14,367 nt of DNA, from NCBI GenBank assembly GCA_964412685.1, contig CAYPPS010000015.1:1-14367 (forward strand), in the 5' to 3' direction. The stretch's first letter is position 1; each line of letters starts with the position of its first letter. The notes under the pieces were generated by a model. That model was given only the letters and a program-made list of their open reading frames with translations, did no database searches and had not been told where the DNA came from. This DNA comes from CAYPPS01 sp964412685 (GTDB lineage Bacteria; Patescibacteriota; Microgenomatia; PFEM01; CAYPPS01). Shown piece after piece: positions 6,480 through 13,706 of this stretch. The position numbers were made by a program, and so were the translations under genes.

Positions 6480-8225
6480 ATGTTTTTGAAATTAATTAAG
6501 AAATTAAACCACCATTCAACCATTTTGACTCGCCGTCAAACCTCCATTTTTTCAGCCGCGACGATTATCATGTTCATGATTGTTGCTGCTCGGATTTTGG
6601 GTTTGGTGCGTAACCGAGTCTTGGCTCATTTCTTCGACGCTGAAACTTTATCAGTTTATTTTGCCGCTTTTAGGTTGCCGGATATTATTCTGGAGGTTTT
6701 GATTTTCGGGACGCTTTCTTCGGCTTTCATTCCTGTCTTTACAACTTATATCTCCAAGCGCAATTTGCGTCAAGCTTGGCACGTCGCCAGTATTTGCCTT
6801 AATTTTGCCTTAATTTTTTTCTTAATTCTCGCTCTAATTATTTTTCTCTTAGCTCGACCAATTTATGGTTTGATTGCCCCCGGTTATTCGGCGGCTGAAT
6901 TGGATCAGATTGTTAGGTTGGCTAGAATTTTGCTTTTGGTTCAAGGGTTTTTTGTGGTCAGTTATTTTATTACGGCTGTTTTAGAATCTTTGAGACGTTT
7001 CGTGGCTTCGGCTCTAGCGCCGCTCTTTTATAATTTGGGGATTATTTTAGGGACAATTATCTTTGCTCCGTCCTTGGGAATTTACGCGCCGGTGATGGGG
7101 GCGGTTTTGGGAGCTTCGATGCATCTTTTGGTTCAGTTGCCGGTAGCGATTTCTCTGGGTTTTTCTTGGCGTCGCCAGTTTAACTTTAGAGATCCGGGAG
7201 TTAGAAAAGTGACTAAATTGGCAGCCCCGAGAATATTGGAGTTGTCGCTAGTTCAATTGAGTAAAAGCGCCGAACTATTTTTGGCTTCCTTAATTTCTAC
7301 TGCCGCTTTCACTTATTTTACTTTTGCTAATTCACTCCAATTACTTCCGATTGGCCTTTTTGGGATTTCTATGGCCAAGGCTTCATTGCCAACCATGGCG
7401 ATTCAGTCGGCTCAAGGCAAGAAAGAAGAATTGGCGAAGACATTCACCAGTCTTTTTGGCCAAATGCTTTTTTTAATTTTGCCCTTTTCTTTCTTTTTGG
7501 CGATTCTTCGGATTCCGGTCATTCGGCTTGTTTTTGGTGCTAGTCAATTTGATTGGCTGGCAACAGTGCAAACTGGCTATGCTTTGACGGCTTTTTGTTT
7601 GGGTCTTTCTGCTCAAGCTTTGGTTTATTTGATTAATCGAACCTTTTATGCCCTTCAGGATACTTGGACGCCGGTTAAAATTTCCATTTTGACTGTTTTT
7701 GTTAACGTCACTTTAGGGGGGATTTTTGTTTTGGGATTTCAATTGCCAGTTTGGAGCCTGGCCTTGGCTTTCTCTTTGGCTTCGATATTCCAGTTTTCCT
7801 TGCTCTTGTTTTTATTGACTAAACATCTACCGGAATTAAGTCGATCACGACTCATTTCCAAATTTGTTCGACTGTTTTTACTTTCTAGTTCTTCTGGCGG
7901 ATTGATGTTCTTTTTGCTTAAGATAATGGACCGGTCAGTTTGGAGCAAACAATTATCTTTCTTGCGCTATGTGGGTCTAAGAATTCCCATCGACTTTGTT
8001 CATTTCGTTTTAGATACTCGTTACACTTTCAACTTAATTTTGCTGACCATTTTTGTTGGCGCCGTTGGCCTCATTTTTTATCTTTTCTTGAGCTACCTTT
8101 TCAAGGTGGAAGAACTAGCTTTGTTGAGTAAATTATTGATCCGGATGAAGAAATTGGAACTGATCAAACCGAAAATTCCTCAAGACAAAGAGTCGCTTAC
8201 TTTTTCGCAGGAAGAGACGGGCTAA
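6480..8225 (+). CDS. murJ: Lipid II flippase MurJ (MviN family)
   Basis: From the ATG at 6480 this is a 581-residue polytopic membrane protein. The N-terminal MurJ signature is clear: ARILGLVRNRVLAHFF, then YFAAFRLPDIILEVLIFGTL and SSAFIPVFTTYI. In the family this is where conserved Arg residues of the central cavity lie. About 14 membrane spans can be placed, in agreement with the MOP-superfamily flippase fold. MurJ moves lipid II across the cytoplasmic membrane for peptidoglycan synthesis. The protein is longer than the roughly 510 residues of E. coli MurJ, owing to a longer loop (about 485-515) and a charged C-terminal tail. A TTG at 6468 would add four residues. I prefer the ATG; neither has a Shine-Dalgarno site. 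The 3' end overlaps the convergent hydrolase gene by 29 bases. Confidence 0.9.
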   Translation: MFLKLIKKLNHHSTILTRRQTSIFSAATIIMFMIVAARILGLVRNRVLAHFFDAETLSVYFAAFRLPDIILEVLIFGTLSSAFIPVFTTYISKRNLRQAWHVASICLNFALIFFLILALIIFLLARPIYGLIAPGYSAAELDQIVRLARILLLVQGFFVVSYFITAVLESLRRFVASALAPLFYNLGIILGTIIFAPSLGIYAPVMGAVLGASMHLLVQLPVAISLGFSWRRQFNFRDPGVRKVTKLAAPRILELSLVQLSKSAELFLASLISTAAFTYFTFANSLQLLPIGLFGISMAKASLPTMAIQSAQGKKEELAKTFTSLFGQMLFLILPFSFFLAILRIPVIRLVFGASQFDWLATVQTGYALTAFCLGLSAQALVYLINRTFYALQDTWTPVKISILTVFVNVTLGGIFVLGFQLPVWSLALAFSLASIFQFSLLLFLLTKHLPELSRSRLISKFVRLFLLSSSSGGLMFFLLKIMDRSVWSKQLSFLRYVGLRIPIDFVHFVLDTRYTFNLILLTIFVGAVGLIFYLFLSYLFKVEELALLSKLLIRMKKLELIKPKIPQDKESLTFSQEETG

Positions 8226-9618
8226 TTTCAATTAAGACAATATTGTTGGCGGTCAGAGTTATTTCTTTAAAGAGAGTTTGATTGGCGACAAAGATCGTTT
8301 CTTGATTACCGATTCCATAAAGAAAAGTTTGTTTTAGAGAATAGGCTTGATTGTCCAAGTGGTTAATGGTTAGAGGAAAAGTTTCCTGATGGTGACCTCG
8401 GGAGTCTACGTTGGTCAGGATTATTTTGATTACTTCTCCGTTTTGGATAGCAAAGCCGGTTATCCAATCGCCCTCCCCAGTTAAACTAATTCTTTCTCCC
8501 TCCATTTGGTTGAGGATTTTGATAGCTTGGTAACGAGGCTTAGCGACAACTGGTGGATTATCCGGATAGGTCAGGATTCCCCAGCGACCCCAAAATTTCT
8601 CACCTTCTGGTGACGGTCCATCATAGACCTCAAAGACGAAACCCAAATCGATTCGACCAATCATTTGTCGAGCACTGGCAACCAAATGAGCGGCGGCAAA
8701 ATTGTTGTCGTTAACGGGGGAATTCTCTGAATCTGGTCCCCATTCGGTCAAATATTTTTCGAGACTATAACCGGCATTTTCAAAGAGCCAGGTGTCAATC
8801 AGGTCAATGTCTTCTAGATAAGTTTTAGGATCGAGGGAATAACGATGCCAAGAATAAAAATCGAGTCTTAAGTTATTTTTGGCGACGTAATCAAGGAAGG
8901 TAAAAACCCAGTTTCGATACGGAGCAGTAATTGCCGGACCGCCGATCTTAAAAGGATTAGTATTTTGAGCTCTTTGGGCTCCGACGGCAGCGTGGTGATA
9001 AAGAGTGAGGTAATTTTTGTCCCCCCAAGTTTTCCAGGAGCCAAAAAGATCCGGCTCATTCCAAACTTCGTAAATGATTCCTTTTAGATTGCGGTTGTTT
9101 CGACCACTAAAGTGCTCGACGGTTTTTTGGATTACCAATTGCCATTCTGGCCAACTTTCGGGCTGACCGATAATGTTGCCCTCTTTGGCAATCGCCGGCG
9201 GCATATAAGAGAGACTTAAAAAAGGAGTTGCTCCCAGTTCCAAAATTTGATTAACCGCTTGGTCTAATTTTTGCCAATTAAACACCAGTTGTTGGTCATT
9301 TTTTTGGACCGGCTCGTAAAAATCATAAAGATGATCTAGGCGAATATATCGGGGTTTTAGAGGAATAATTTGGTTTTTGACTTGGGTTAATTTGAGTTCA
9401 CTTTCTTCGCCTCCCTGGCTTAAGTTGCGCCAGAAAGGATTGACTTGTCCCTGTTTGATCAGGGGATTAACGACAATTTCTGCTTTCTGGCCCAAGGCTT
9501 GACCGAAGTAAAGTCTGATTTGGTCGAAAAAGATGACAGTTAGTATCAAAACTCCAATCAGGAAAAATAAAAAGAAGAGAGGTAGAAGTTTTTTGGCTGG
9601 CGGTTTTTTGGAGGCCAT
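8197..9618 (-). CDS. Membrane-anchored glycoside hydrolase, GH39-like (clan GH-A)
   Basis: The 473-residue protein has a basic N-terminus and one uncleaved-looking membrane anchor (about residues 11-31), then a TIM-barrel-type hydrolase domain. The two clan GH-A catalytic glutamates are visible. YEVWNEPDLFGSW (183-195) gives the acid/base E188 and KYLTEWGPD (288-296) gives the nucleophile E292. A SWHRY motif (256-260) sits between them. This layout is typical of GH39 beta-xylosidase/iduronidase relatives, although related GH-A families cannot be excluded. A small beta domain (about 380-470) closes the protein. The catalytic part should face outside. The substrate is unknown; environmental glycans, host-cell surface glycans or the cell's own envelope are all possible. 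The ATG at 9618 lies 6 bases from a predicted transcription start. It is divergent from hrcA and convergent with murJ. Confidence 0.85.
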   Translation of the reverse strand: MASKKPPAKKLLPLFFLFFLIGVLILTVIFFDQIRLYFGQALGQKAEIVVNPLIKQGQVNPFWRNLSQGGEESELKLTQVKNQIIPLKPRYIRLDHLYDFYEPVQKNDQQLVFNWQKLDQAVNQILELGATPFLSLSYMPPAIAKEGNIIGQPESWPEWQLVIQKTVEHFSGRNNRNLKGIIYEVWNEPDLFGSWKTWGDKNYLTLYHHAAVGAQRAQNTNPFKIGGPAITAPYRNWVFTFLDYVAKNNLRLDFYSWHRYSLDPKTYLEDIDLIDTWLFENAGYSLEKYLTEWGPDSENSPVNDNNFAAAHLVASARQMIGRIDLGFVFEVYDGPSPEGEKFWGRWGILTYPDNPPVVAKPRYQAIKILNQMEGERISLTGEGDWITGFAIQNGEVIKIILTNVDSRGHHQETFPLTINHLDNQAYSLKQTFLYGIGNQETIFVANQTLFKEITLTANNIVLIEISPSLPAKK

Positions 9619-9630
9619 TTTCCTTTTTTG

Positions 9631-9639
9631 AGTATAGCA
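9631..9639 (-). promoter_or_regulatory. Extended -10 promoter of the GH39-like gene
   Basis: On the minus strand TGCTATACT (TG-n-TATACT) lies 12 bases before the ATG. The expected start is near 9624, which leaves a six-base leader containing AGGAAA. No clear -35 is present. The site is divergent from, and close to, the hrcA promoter and its CIRCE operator. Confidence 0.5.
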
Positions 9640-9650
9640 TGAATTTCCTC

Positions 9651-9679
9651 TTGACAGCCATTAGCAGTCATGTTAATCT
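9651..9679 (+). promoter_or_regulatory. Promoter of the hrcA-grpE-dnaK-dnaJ operon
   Basis: A perfect TTGACA (9651-9656), a 17-base spacer ending in TGT, and TAATCT (9674-9679) together give a consensus -35 with an extended -10. The expected start (about 9686) is one base before the hrcA ATG at 9687, so the transcript would be leaderless. The CIRCE operator covers the spacer, the -10 and the start point. Confidence 0.65.
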
Positions 9680-9687
9680 TTTGCTAA
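9661..9687 (+). promoter_or_regulatory. Degenerate CIRCE operator (HrcA binding site)
   Basis: The half-sites TTAGCAGTC (9661-9669) and TTTTGCTAA (9679-9687) are separated by exactly nine bases. The known CIRCE consensus is TTAGCACTC-N9-GAGTGCTAA. The outer six bases of each half (TTAGCA and TGCTAA) are perfect, while the inner three are degenerate. It sits between the -35 and the hrcA start codon, where bound HrcA would block RNA polymerase. The adjacent gene encodes HrcA, which strongly supports the call. Confidence 0.85.
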
Positions 9688-10421
9688 TGGAATTGACGGA
9701 TCGACAGACGCGGATCTTAAAAGCCTTGATTGAGGAATACATGGAAACAGCGATTCCGATTGGTTCCGGGGCTCTCGAGAAAAAATATGATTTGGGGGTT
9801 TCTCCGGCGACTGTTCGGAATGAAATGGTTCGTTTAACCAAAAATAATTTTCTTAAACAACCTCACACTTCGGCTGGTCGAGTTCCCACCAAACAGGCTT
9901 TTCGTTTCTACGTTGACAATTTAATGGAACAAAAGACTCTTTCAGTTGCTGATGAAGTGGCGGCGAGGGAAAAAATTTGGGATGCTCGTTTTGATTTTGA
10001 GAAGTTGCTCCGTCAGGCGACCCGAGCTTTAGCGGAAAAAAGTAAAATGTTGGCTGTTTCTGCTTTGGATCAAGGAGAAGTTTACTATGCCGGCTCTTCG
10101 CATTTACTTGATTTGCCGGAATTCTTTGACATTGACGTTACTCGGACCGTTTTGTCTCTACTCGATGAAGATAAATCAATACTCGGTCTTTTCAGCAAGA
10201 GCTTCGGTGACGATCCGGTTTGTTTCCTTTTTGGAGATGAGTTGGGTTTTGATTATCTGGAGCCTTGCGGGATGGTTTTTACTCGTTTTGAAGCAGGTAA
10301 AAGTCGGCCTGGCGCAATAGGAGTGATTGGCCCCAACCGACTTGATTTTTCTTCCGCAGTTCCTTTAGTTCGGTATTTTGGCCAATTAATTGAAGAACTC
10401 AGTCAGGAACCGGAGAAATGA
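9687..10421 (+). CDS. hrcA: Heat-inducible transcription repressor HrcA (compact form)
   Basis: The start is set at the ATG at 9687. An upstream ATG at 9639 would put the promoter and CIRCE inside the gene, and the protein from 9687 begins exactly as HrcA should (MELTDRQTRILKALIEEYME). The winged-helix part carries VSPATVRNEMVRL (38-50) and PHTSAGRVPTKQAFRFYV (59-76), both hallmark stretches. The C-terminal half has DLPEFFDI (142-149) and GAIGVIGPNRLDF (209-221). The length is 244 residues, whereas HrcA is usually near 340. Both ends align with the family, so about 100 residues around position 125 are missing, corresponding to the first part of the GAF-like domain and the inserted dimerisation domain. 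HrcA represses heat-shock genes through CIRCE. The gene overlaps grpE by ATGA. Confidence 0.93.
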   Translation: MELTDRQTRILKALIEEYMETAIPIGSGALEKKYDLGVSPATVRNEMVRLTKNNFLKQPHTSAGRVPTKQAFRFYVDNLMEQKTLSVADEVAAREKIWDARFDFEKLLRQATRALAEKSKMLAVSALDQGEVYYAGSSHLLDLPEFFDIDVTRTVLSLLDEDKSILGLFSKSFGDDPVCFLFGDELGFDYLEPCGMVFTRFEAGKSRPGAIGVIGPNRLDFSSAVPLVRYFGQLIEELSQEPEK

Positions 10422-10852
10422 AAGTGAATCAGGAGATTAAGTTGGCTCAATTGGAAAAGAAGGTTGTTCAATTGGAGGAAAATTGGAAAAGAGCCTTGGC
10501 CGATTACGCCAATTTGGAGAAACGGGTTGAGCGACAAAAGCAAGATTTGGCTTTTTTTCTTAAAGGAGAACTTTTATTAAATTTTTTGAAGGTCTTTGAA
10601 GATCTGAAACGTTGCCAAAAAGCCTTGAAAAACGAAGGGGTCGATCTTATCTTAGAAAAGTTCGAACGGACTTTGACTAATTGTGGAGTCAAAGAAATAG
10701 AAGCCAAGGGTAAGATTTTTGATCCGGAATCGATGGAAGCAGTTGAAAAAGTTAAGGACGGAAAGAAAGGGCGTGTCAGTCAAGTATTTGAGTCTGGCTA
10801 TTTGCTTGACGATCAGGTTTTAAAGCCAGCCAAAGTAGTGGTTGCAGATTAG
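10418..10852 (+). CDS. grpE: Nucleotide exchange factor GrpE
   Basis: This 144-residue protein has a long N-terminal coiled coil (about residues 5-70; LAQLEKKVVQLEENWKRALA) and the C-terminal beta domain with the GrpE signature. In that domain FDPESMEAVEKV (101-112) and GRVSQVFESGYLLDDQVLKP (118-137) match the usual F-D-P-x-x-H/M-E-A-V and G-Y-x-L-x-D-x-V-L-x-P-A pattern. GrpE releases ADP from DnaK and so resets the chaperone cycle. The protein is shorter than the usual 170-200 residues because the disordered acidic N-terminus is absent. The start codon overlaps the hrcA stop (ATGA), so translation is probably coupled. A 52-base gap separates it from dnaK. Confidence 0.93.
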   Translation: MKVNQEIKLAQLEKKVVQLEENWKRALADYANLEKRVERQKQDLAFFLKGELLLNFLKVFEDLKRCQKALKNEGVDLILEKFERTLTNCGVKEIEAKGKIFDPESMEAVEKVKDGKKGRVSQVFESGYLLDDQVLKPAKVVVAD

Positions 10853-10904
10853 TAGAAAAAAGTTAAACTTATTAAAGATTAAATCTAGAAAACAAAAAAC
10901 AAAA

Positions 10905-12824
10905 ATGGCAAAGATAATTGGTATCGATTTAGGAACAACTAACTCTTGTGTTGCTGTCATGGAAGCTGGTAAGCCTAAGGTTATTCCTTCGGCTGAAGGC
11001 AAGAACACGATTCCTTCGGCGGTGGAACCGGTTAAAAACTTAGTCGGTGAAGTGGCCAAAAGACAGATGATTCTCAATCCAGAGAATACCGTTTATTCAA
11101 TTAAAAGACTGATGGGGCGGAAGGTTTCTGAGCCGGTAGTGGAGAAAACCAAGAAGTTAGTCCCCTACACCATCAAAGCCGGCAAGAACGGGATGGTGGT
11201 GGTGGAAATAGGTGGCAAAGGTTACACGCCGCAAGAAATCTCGGCGATGATTTTGAGGAAGACTAAAGTCGACGCGGAAAGTTATTTGGGTGAAAAAGTA
11301 ACCGAAGCGGTGATTACTGTTCCAGCCTATTTTGATGATTCCCAGCGTCAGGCTACTAAACAGGCGGGAGAAATCGCTGGTTTAACGGTAAAAAGAATTA
11401 TTAATGAGCCAACTGCAGCAGCTCTGGCTTATGGTTTGGAGAAAAAGGCGGGAGAGACGATTGCTGTTTATGATCTTGGTGGAGGGACTTTTGACATCTC
11501 TATTTTAGAAATTGGCGATGGAGTTTTTGAAGTTAAAGCGACCAACGGCGACACTTATTTGGGTGGAGATGATTTTGACGAGAAAATTATTGATCATTTA
11601 GTTGAAGAATTTAAAAAAGAAAACGGGATTGATCTTCGGGCGGACAAGCAAGCTTTACAGCGATTGCGGGACGCAGCCGAAAAAGGGAAAATTGAGCTTT
11701 CTTCTTCTCAGGAAACAGAAATTAATTTGCCTTTTATCACTCAAAGCCAAGCCGGTCAACCGCTTCATTTGACTCAAAAATTGACCCGAGCCAAATTGGA
11801 AAGCTTGGTGGCAGATTTGATTGAAAACAGTTTCAAGCCCGTTGAAGCTTGTTTGAAAGACGCTAAATTAGAGGTTAAAGACATTGATGAAGTAATTTTG
11901 GTTGGCGGTCAGACTCGAATGCCTAAAATTCAGGCTAAGATTAAAGAGTTTTTTGGCAAGGAAGCTCACAAGGGTGTTAATCCGGACGAAGTGGTGGCAA
12001 TCGGAGCGGCCATTCAAGGCGGGGTTTTAGCTGGGGATGTTAAAGATGTTTTGCTTTTAGACGTCACTCCGCTTACGTTGGGATTGGAAACTTTAGGAAG
12101 TGTTTCTACTCCTCTAATTGAGAGAAACACCACTATCCCAACTAGTAAATCCCAAGTTTTTTCAACCGCGGCGGATAATCAAACCCAAGTGGAAATTAAT
12201 GTTCTTCAAGGAGAACGATCAATGGCGGTAGACAATAAATCTTTGGGTCGTTTTATCCTAGACGGAATTCCTCCGGCGCCTCGAGGGGCACCTCAAGTTG
12301 AAGTTGCTTTTGATTTGGATGCTAATGGTATTTTGAAAGTCAGCGCTAAAGACAAGGCCAGTGGTAAAAGTCAGTCGATTACAATCAAGGATGCCGTTGG
12401 GTTGAGTGAAGAAGAAATCGAAAAAGCGAAAAAAGATGCCGAAATTCACAGTAAAGAAGACGAAGAGAAAAAACAATTAGTTGAAGTCAGAAACCAGGCG
12501 GAAAACTTAATCTTTACAATCGATAAAACGATAAAAGATGCCAAAGGCAAAATTAAAAAAGAAGATAAAGAGAATTTAGAAAAAGAAAAGGAGGCTTTGC
12601 AGAAGTTAATTGCCGTTGAAAAAATGAACCTGGAAGAAGTCAAAAAGCAAACCGAGAAACTTTCTCAACTGCTTCAGCAAGTCGGGACGGCAATGCATCA
12701 ACAAGGAGAGAAAGCTCAACCCAACCAGGCGAAGGCGACAGGGACAAGTGATTCTGATAAATCTGACAAAGCAGGAAAAACCCCAAAAAAAGACGAGGCC
12801 GAGGAAGGCGAAGTAGTTAATTAA
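10905..12824 (+). CDS. dnaK: Chaperone protein DnaK (Hsp70)
   Basis: From the ATG at 10905 the protein has 639 residues. An upstream in-frame start exists, but MAKIIGIDLGTTNSCVAVME is the canonical N-terminus. The nucleotide-binding domain shows IDLGTTNS (7-14), VPAYFDDSQRQATK (139-152), INEPTAAALAYG (166-177), YDLGGGTFDIS (189-199) with the autophosphorylated Thr equivalent at 195, and ILVGGQTRMP (331-340). The linker DVLLLDVTPL (381-390) leads to the substrate-binding domain and a helical lid. The C-terminus is Lys/Glu-rich and ends EEGEVVN, without a eukaryotic-type EEVD. Residues about 71-105 carry the nucleotide-binding-domain insert found in E. coli-type DnaK and absent from B. subtilis DnaK. 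No Shine-Dalgarno sequence precedes the ATG, only an A-rich stretch. Confidence 0.98.
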   Translation: MAKIIGIDLGTTNSCVAVMEAGKPKVIPSAEGKNTIPSAVEPVKNLVGEVAKRQMILNPENTVYSIKRLMGRKVSEPVVEKTKKLVPYTIKAGKNGMVVVEIGGKGYTPQEISAMILRKTKVDAESYLGEKVTEAVITVPAYFDDSQRQATKQAGEIAGLTVKRIINEPTAAALAYGLEKKAGETIAVYDLGGGTFDISILEIGDGVFEVKATNGDTYLGGDDFDEKIIDHLVEEFKKENGIDLRADKQALQRLRDAAEKGKIELSSSQETEINLPFITQSQAGQPLHLTQKLTRAKLESLVADLIENSFKPVEACLKDAKLEVKDIDEVILVGGQTRMPKIQAKIKEFFGKEAHKGVNPDEVVAIGAAIQGGVLAGDVKDVLLLDVTPLTLGLETLGSVSTPLIERNTTIPTSKSQVFSTAADNQTQVEINVLQGERSMAVDNKSLGRFILDGIPPAPRGAPQVEVAFDLDANGILKVSAKDKASGKSQSITIKDAVGLSEEEIEKAKKDAEIHSKEDEEKKQLVEVRNQAENLIFTIDKTIKDAKGKIKKEDKENLEKEKEALQKLIAVEKMNLEEVKKQTEKLSQLLQQVGTAMHQQGEKAQPNQAKATGTSDSDKSDKAGKTPKKDEAEEGEVVN

Positions 12825-12829
12825 TCTTC

Positions 12830-13672
12830 ATGCCAACCAACCGTGATTATTACGATGTTTTGGGAGTGCCAAAAAGTGCTTCAGTGGAGGAGATAAAAAA
12901 AACTTATCGCAAAAAAGCACTAGAATTCCATCCGGATCGTAATAAAACCAAAGAAGCGGAGGAAAAATTTAAAGAAGTCAACGAGGCTTACGAGGTTTTG
13001 GTTAATTCGGAAAAGAGAAAGACTTATGACCAATTTGGCCACGCTGCTTTTTCCCAAGGAGCTGGAGCTGATCAAGGGCCTTTTGGTGCCGCCGGTGGAT
13101 CAGGGCCTTTCACTTATCAATATTCCACTCCTTCTCCTGGTTTTGATTTTGAAGGATTTTCCGATCCTTTTGAAATTTTTGAACAATTTTTTGGCGAGAT
13201 GAATCCTTTCTCTCGTGCTAGGTCAGTTCCTCGTTACGGCATTACTCTTGATTTTATGGAAGCGGCCAAAGGAACGGAAAAAGAAGTTTCAATTAACGGC
13301 GCAAAAAAGAAAATAAAAATTCCAGCCGGAGTTGATGACGGTTCTCGAATCAGATTTAATGATTTTTATATCACCATCGATGTTAAGCCGGATGAGGTTT
13401 TTAAAAGAGAAGGCGATGATGTTTTTGTCGATCAAAAAATTTCTCTCAAAACAGCTATTCTAGGAGGTAAAGTTGAGATTCCCACGATTGATGGCAAATT
13501 AAATTTGAAAGTTCGAGCGGGGACTCAATCAGGGACCATGGTTCGCTTGGGCGGTAAAGGGATTTCTCGGCTTCATGGTCGAAGTAAGGGCGATCAATAT
13601 GTTCGTTTTTTAGTAGAAATTCCCAATAAGCTGACAAGAGAGCAAAAACAAGCCCTTGAAATCTTGGATTAA
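12830..13672 (+). CDS. dnaJ: J-domain co-chaperone DnaJ, zinc-finger-less (class B / CbpA-like)
   Basis: This 280-residue protein begins with a full J domain (RDYYDVLGVPKSASVEEIKK) in which the DnaK-activating HPD motif is residues 34-36. A Gly/Phe-rich linker follows (about 70-130; FGHAAF, GAGADQGPFGAAGG, FEGFSDPFEIFEQFFGEM). Two C-terminal beta-sandwich domains (about 135-275) end in PNKLTREQKQALEIL. The four CxxCxGxG zinc repeats of classical DnaJ are absent and the protein contains no cysteine pairs at all, so it is the class B type although it occupies the dnaJ position. It stimulates the DnaK ATPase and delivers substrates. It starts 5 bases after dnaK with no ribosome binding site, and is the last gene of the operon. 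No terminator hairpin follows before the mobile-element junction. Confidence 0.93.
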   Translation: MPTNRDYYDVLGVPKSASVEEIKKTYRKKALEFHPDRNKTKEAEEKFKEVNEAYEVLVNSEKRKTYDQFGHAAFSQGAGADQGPFGAAGGSGPFTYQYSTPSPGFDFEGFSDPFEIFEQFFGEMNPFSRARSVPRYGITLDFMEAAKGTEKEVSINGAKKKIKIPAGVDDGSRIRFNDFYITIDVKPDEVFKREGDDVFVDQKISLKTAILGGKVEIPTIDGKLNLKVRAGTQSGTMVRLGGKGISRLHGRSKGDQYVRFLVEIPNKLTREQKQALEILD

Positions 13673-13682
13673 AACTTATTCC

Positions 13683-13706
13683 GTTCGAGTCCTACCAGGG
13701 GAGCCA
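13683..13706 (+). other. tRNA 3'-end fragment, probable recombinase attachment site
   Basis: The stretch reads as the end of a tRNA. It has the T-loop TTCGAGT (13684-13690), the 3' strand of the T-stem CCTAC (13691-13695), the acceptor strand CAGGGGA (13696-13702), G as discriminator and CCA. The bases before it do not form the other half of the T-stem, and no D-arm or anticodon arm is near, so this is a remnant and not a gene. Such fragments mark integration sites. It lies exactly between dnaJ and the recombinase gene, whose last codons are inside it. The tRNA species cannot be told from this part. Confidence 0.65.

Noticed and set aside
9639..9686. Upstream in-frame ATG giving hrcA 16 extra residues
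   Set aside because: It would place the -35, -10 and CIRCE inside the coding sequence, and the added residues do not resemble HrcA.
10863..10891. Possible internal promoter before dnaK (TTAAAC-17-TAGAAA)
   Set aside because: Both hexamers are weak matches in very AT-rich DNA, so chance is likely. An internal promoter remains possible but is not supported.
10842..10904. N-terminal extension of DnaK by 21 residues
   Set aside because: The extension overlaps the grpE end, is Lys-rich and unlike any DnaK. The canonical N-terminus begins at 10905.
13454..13672. Minus-strand open frame inside the dnaJ 3' part
   Set aside because: It lies wholly within the strongly supported dnaJ gene and has no recognisable protein features.
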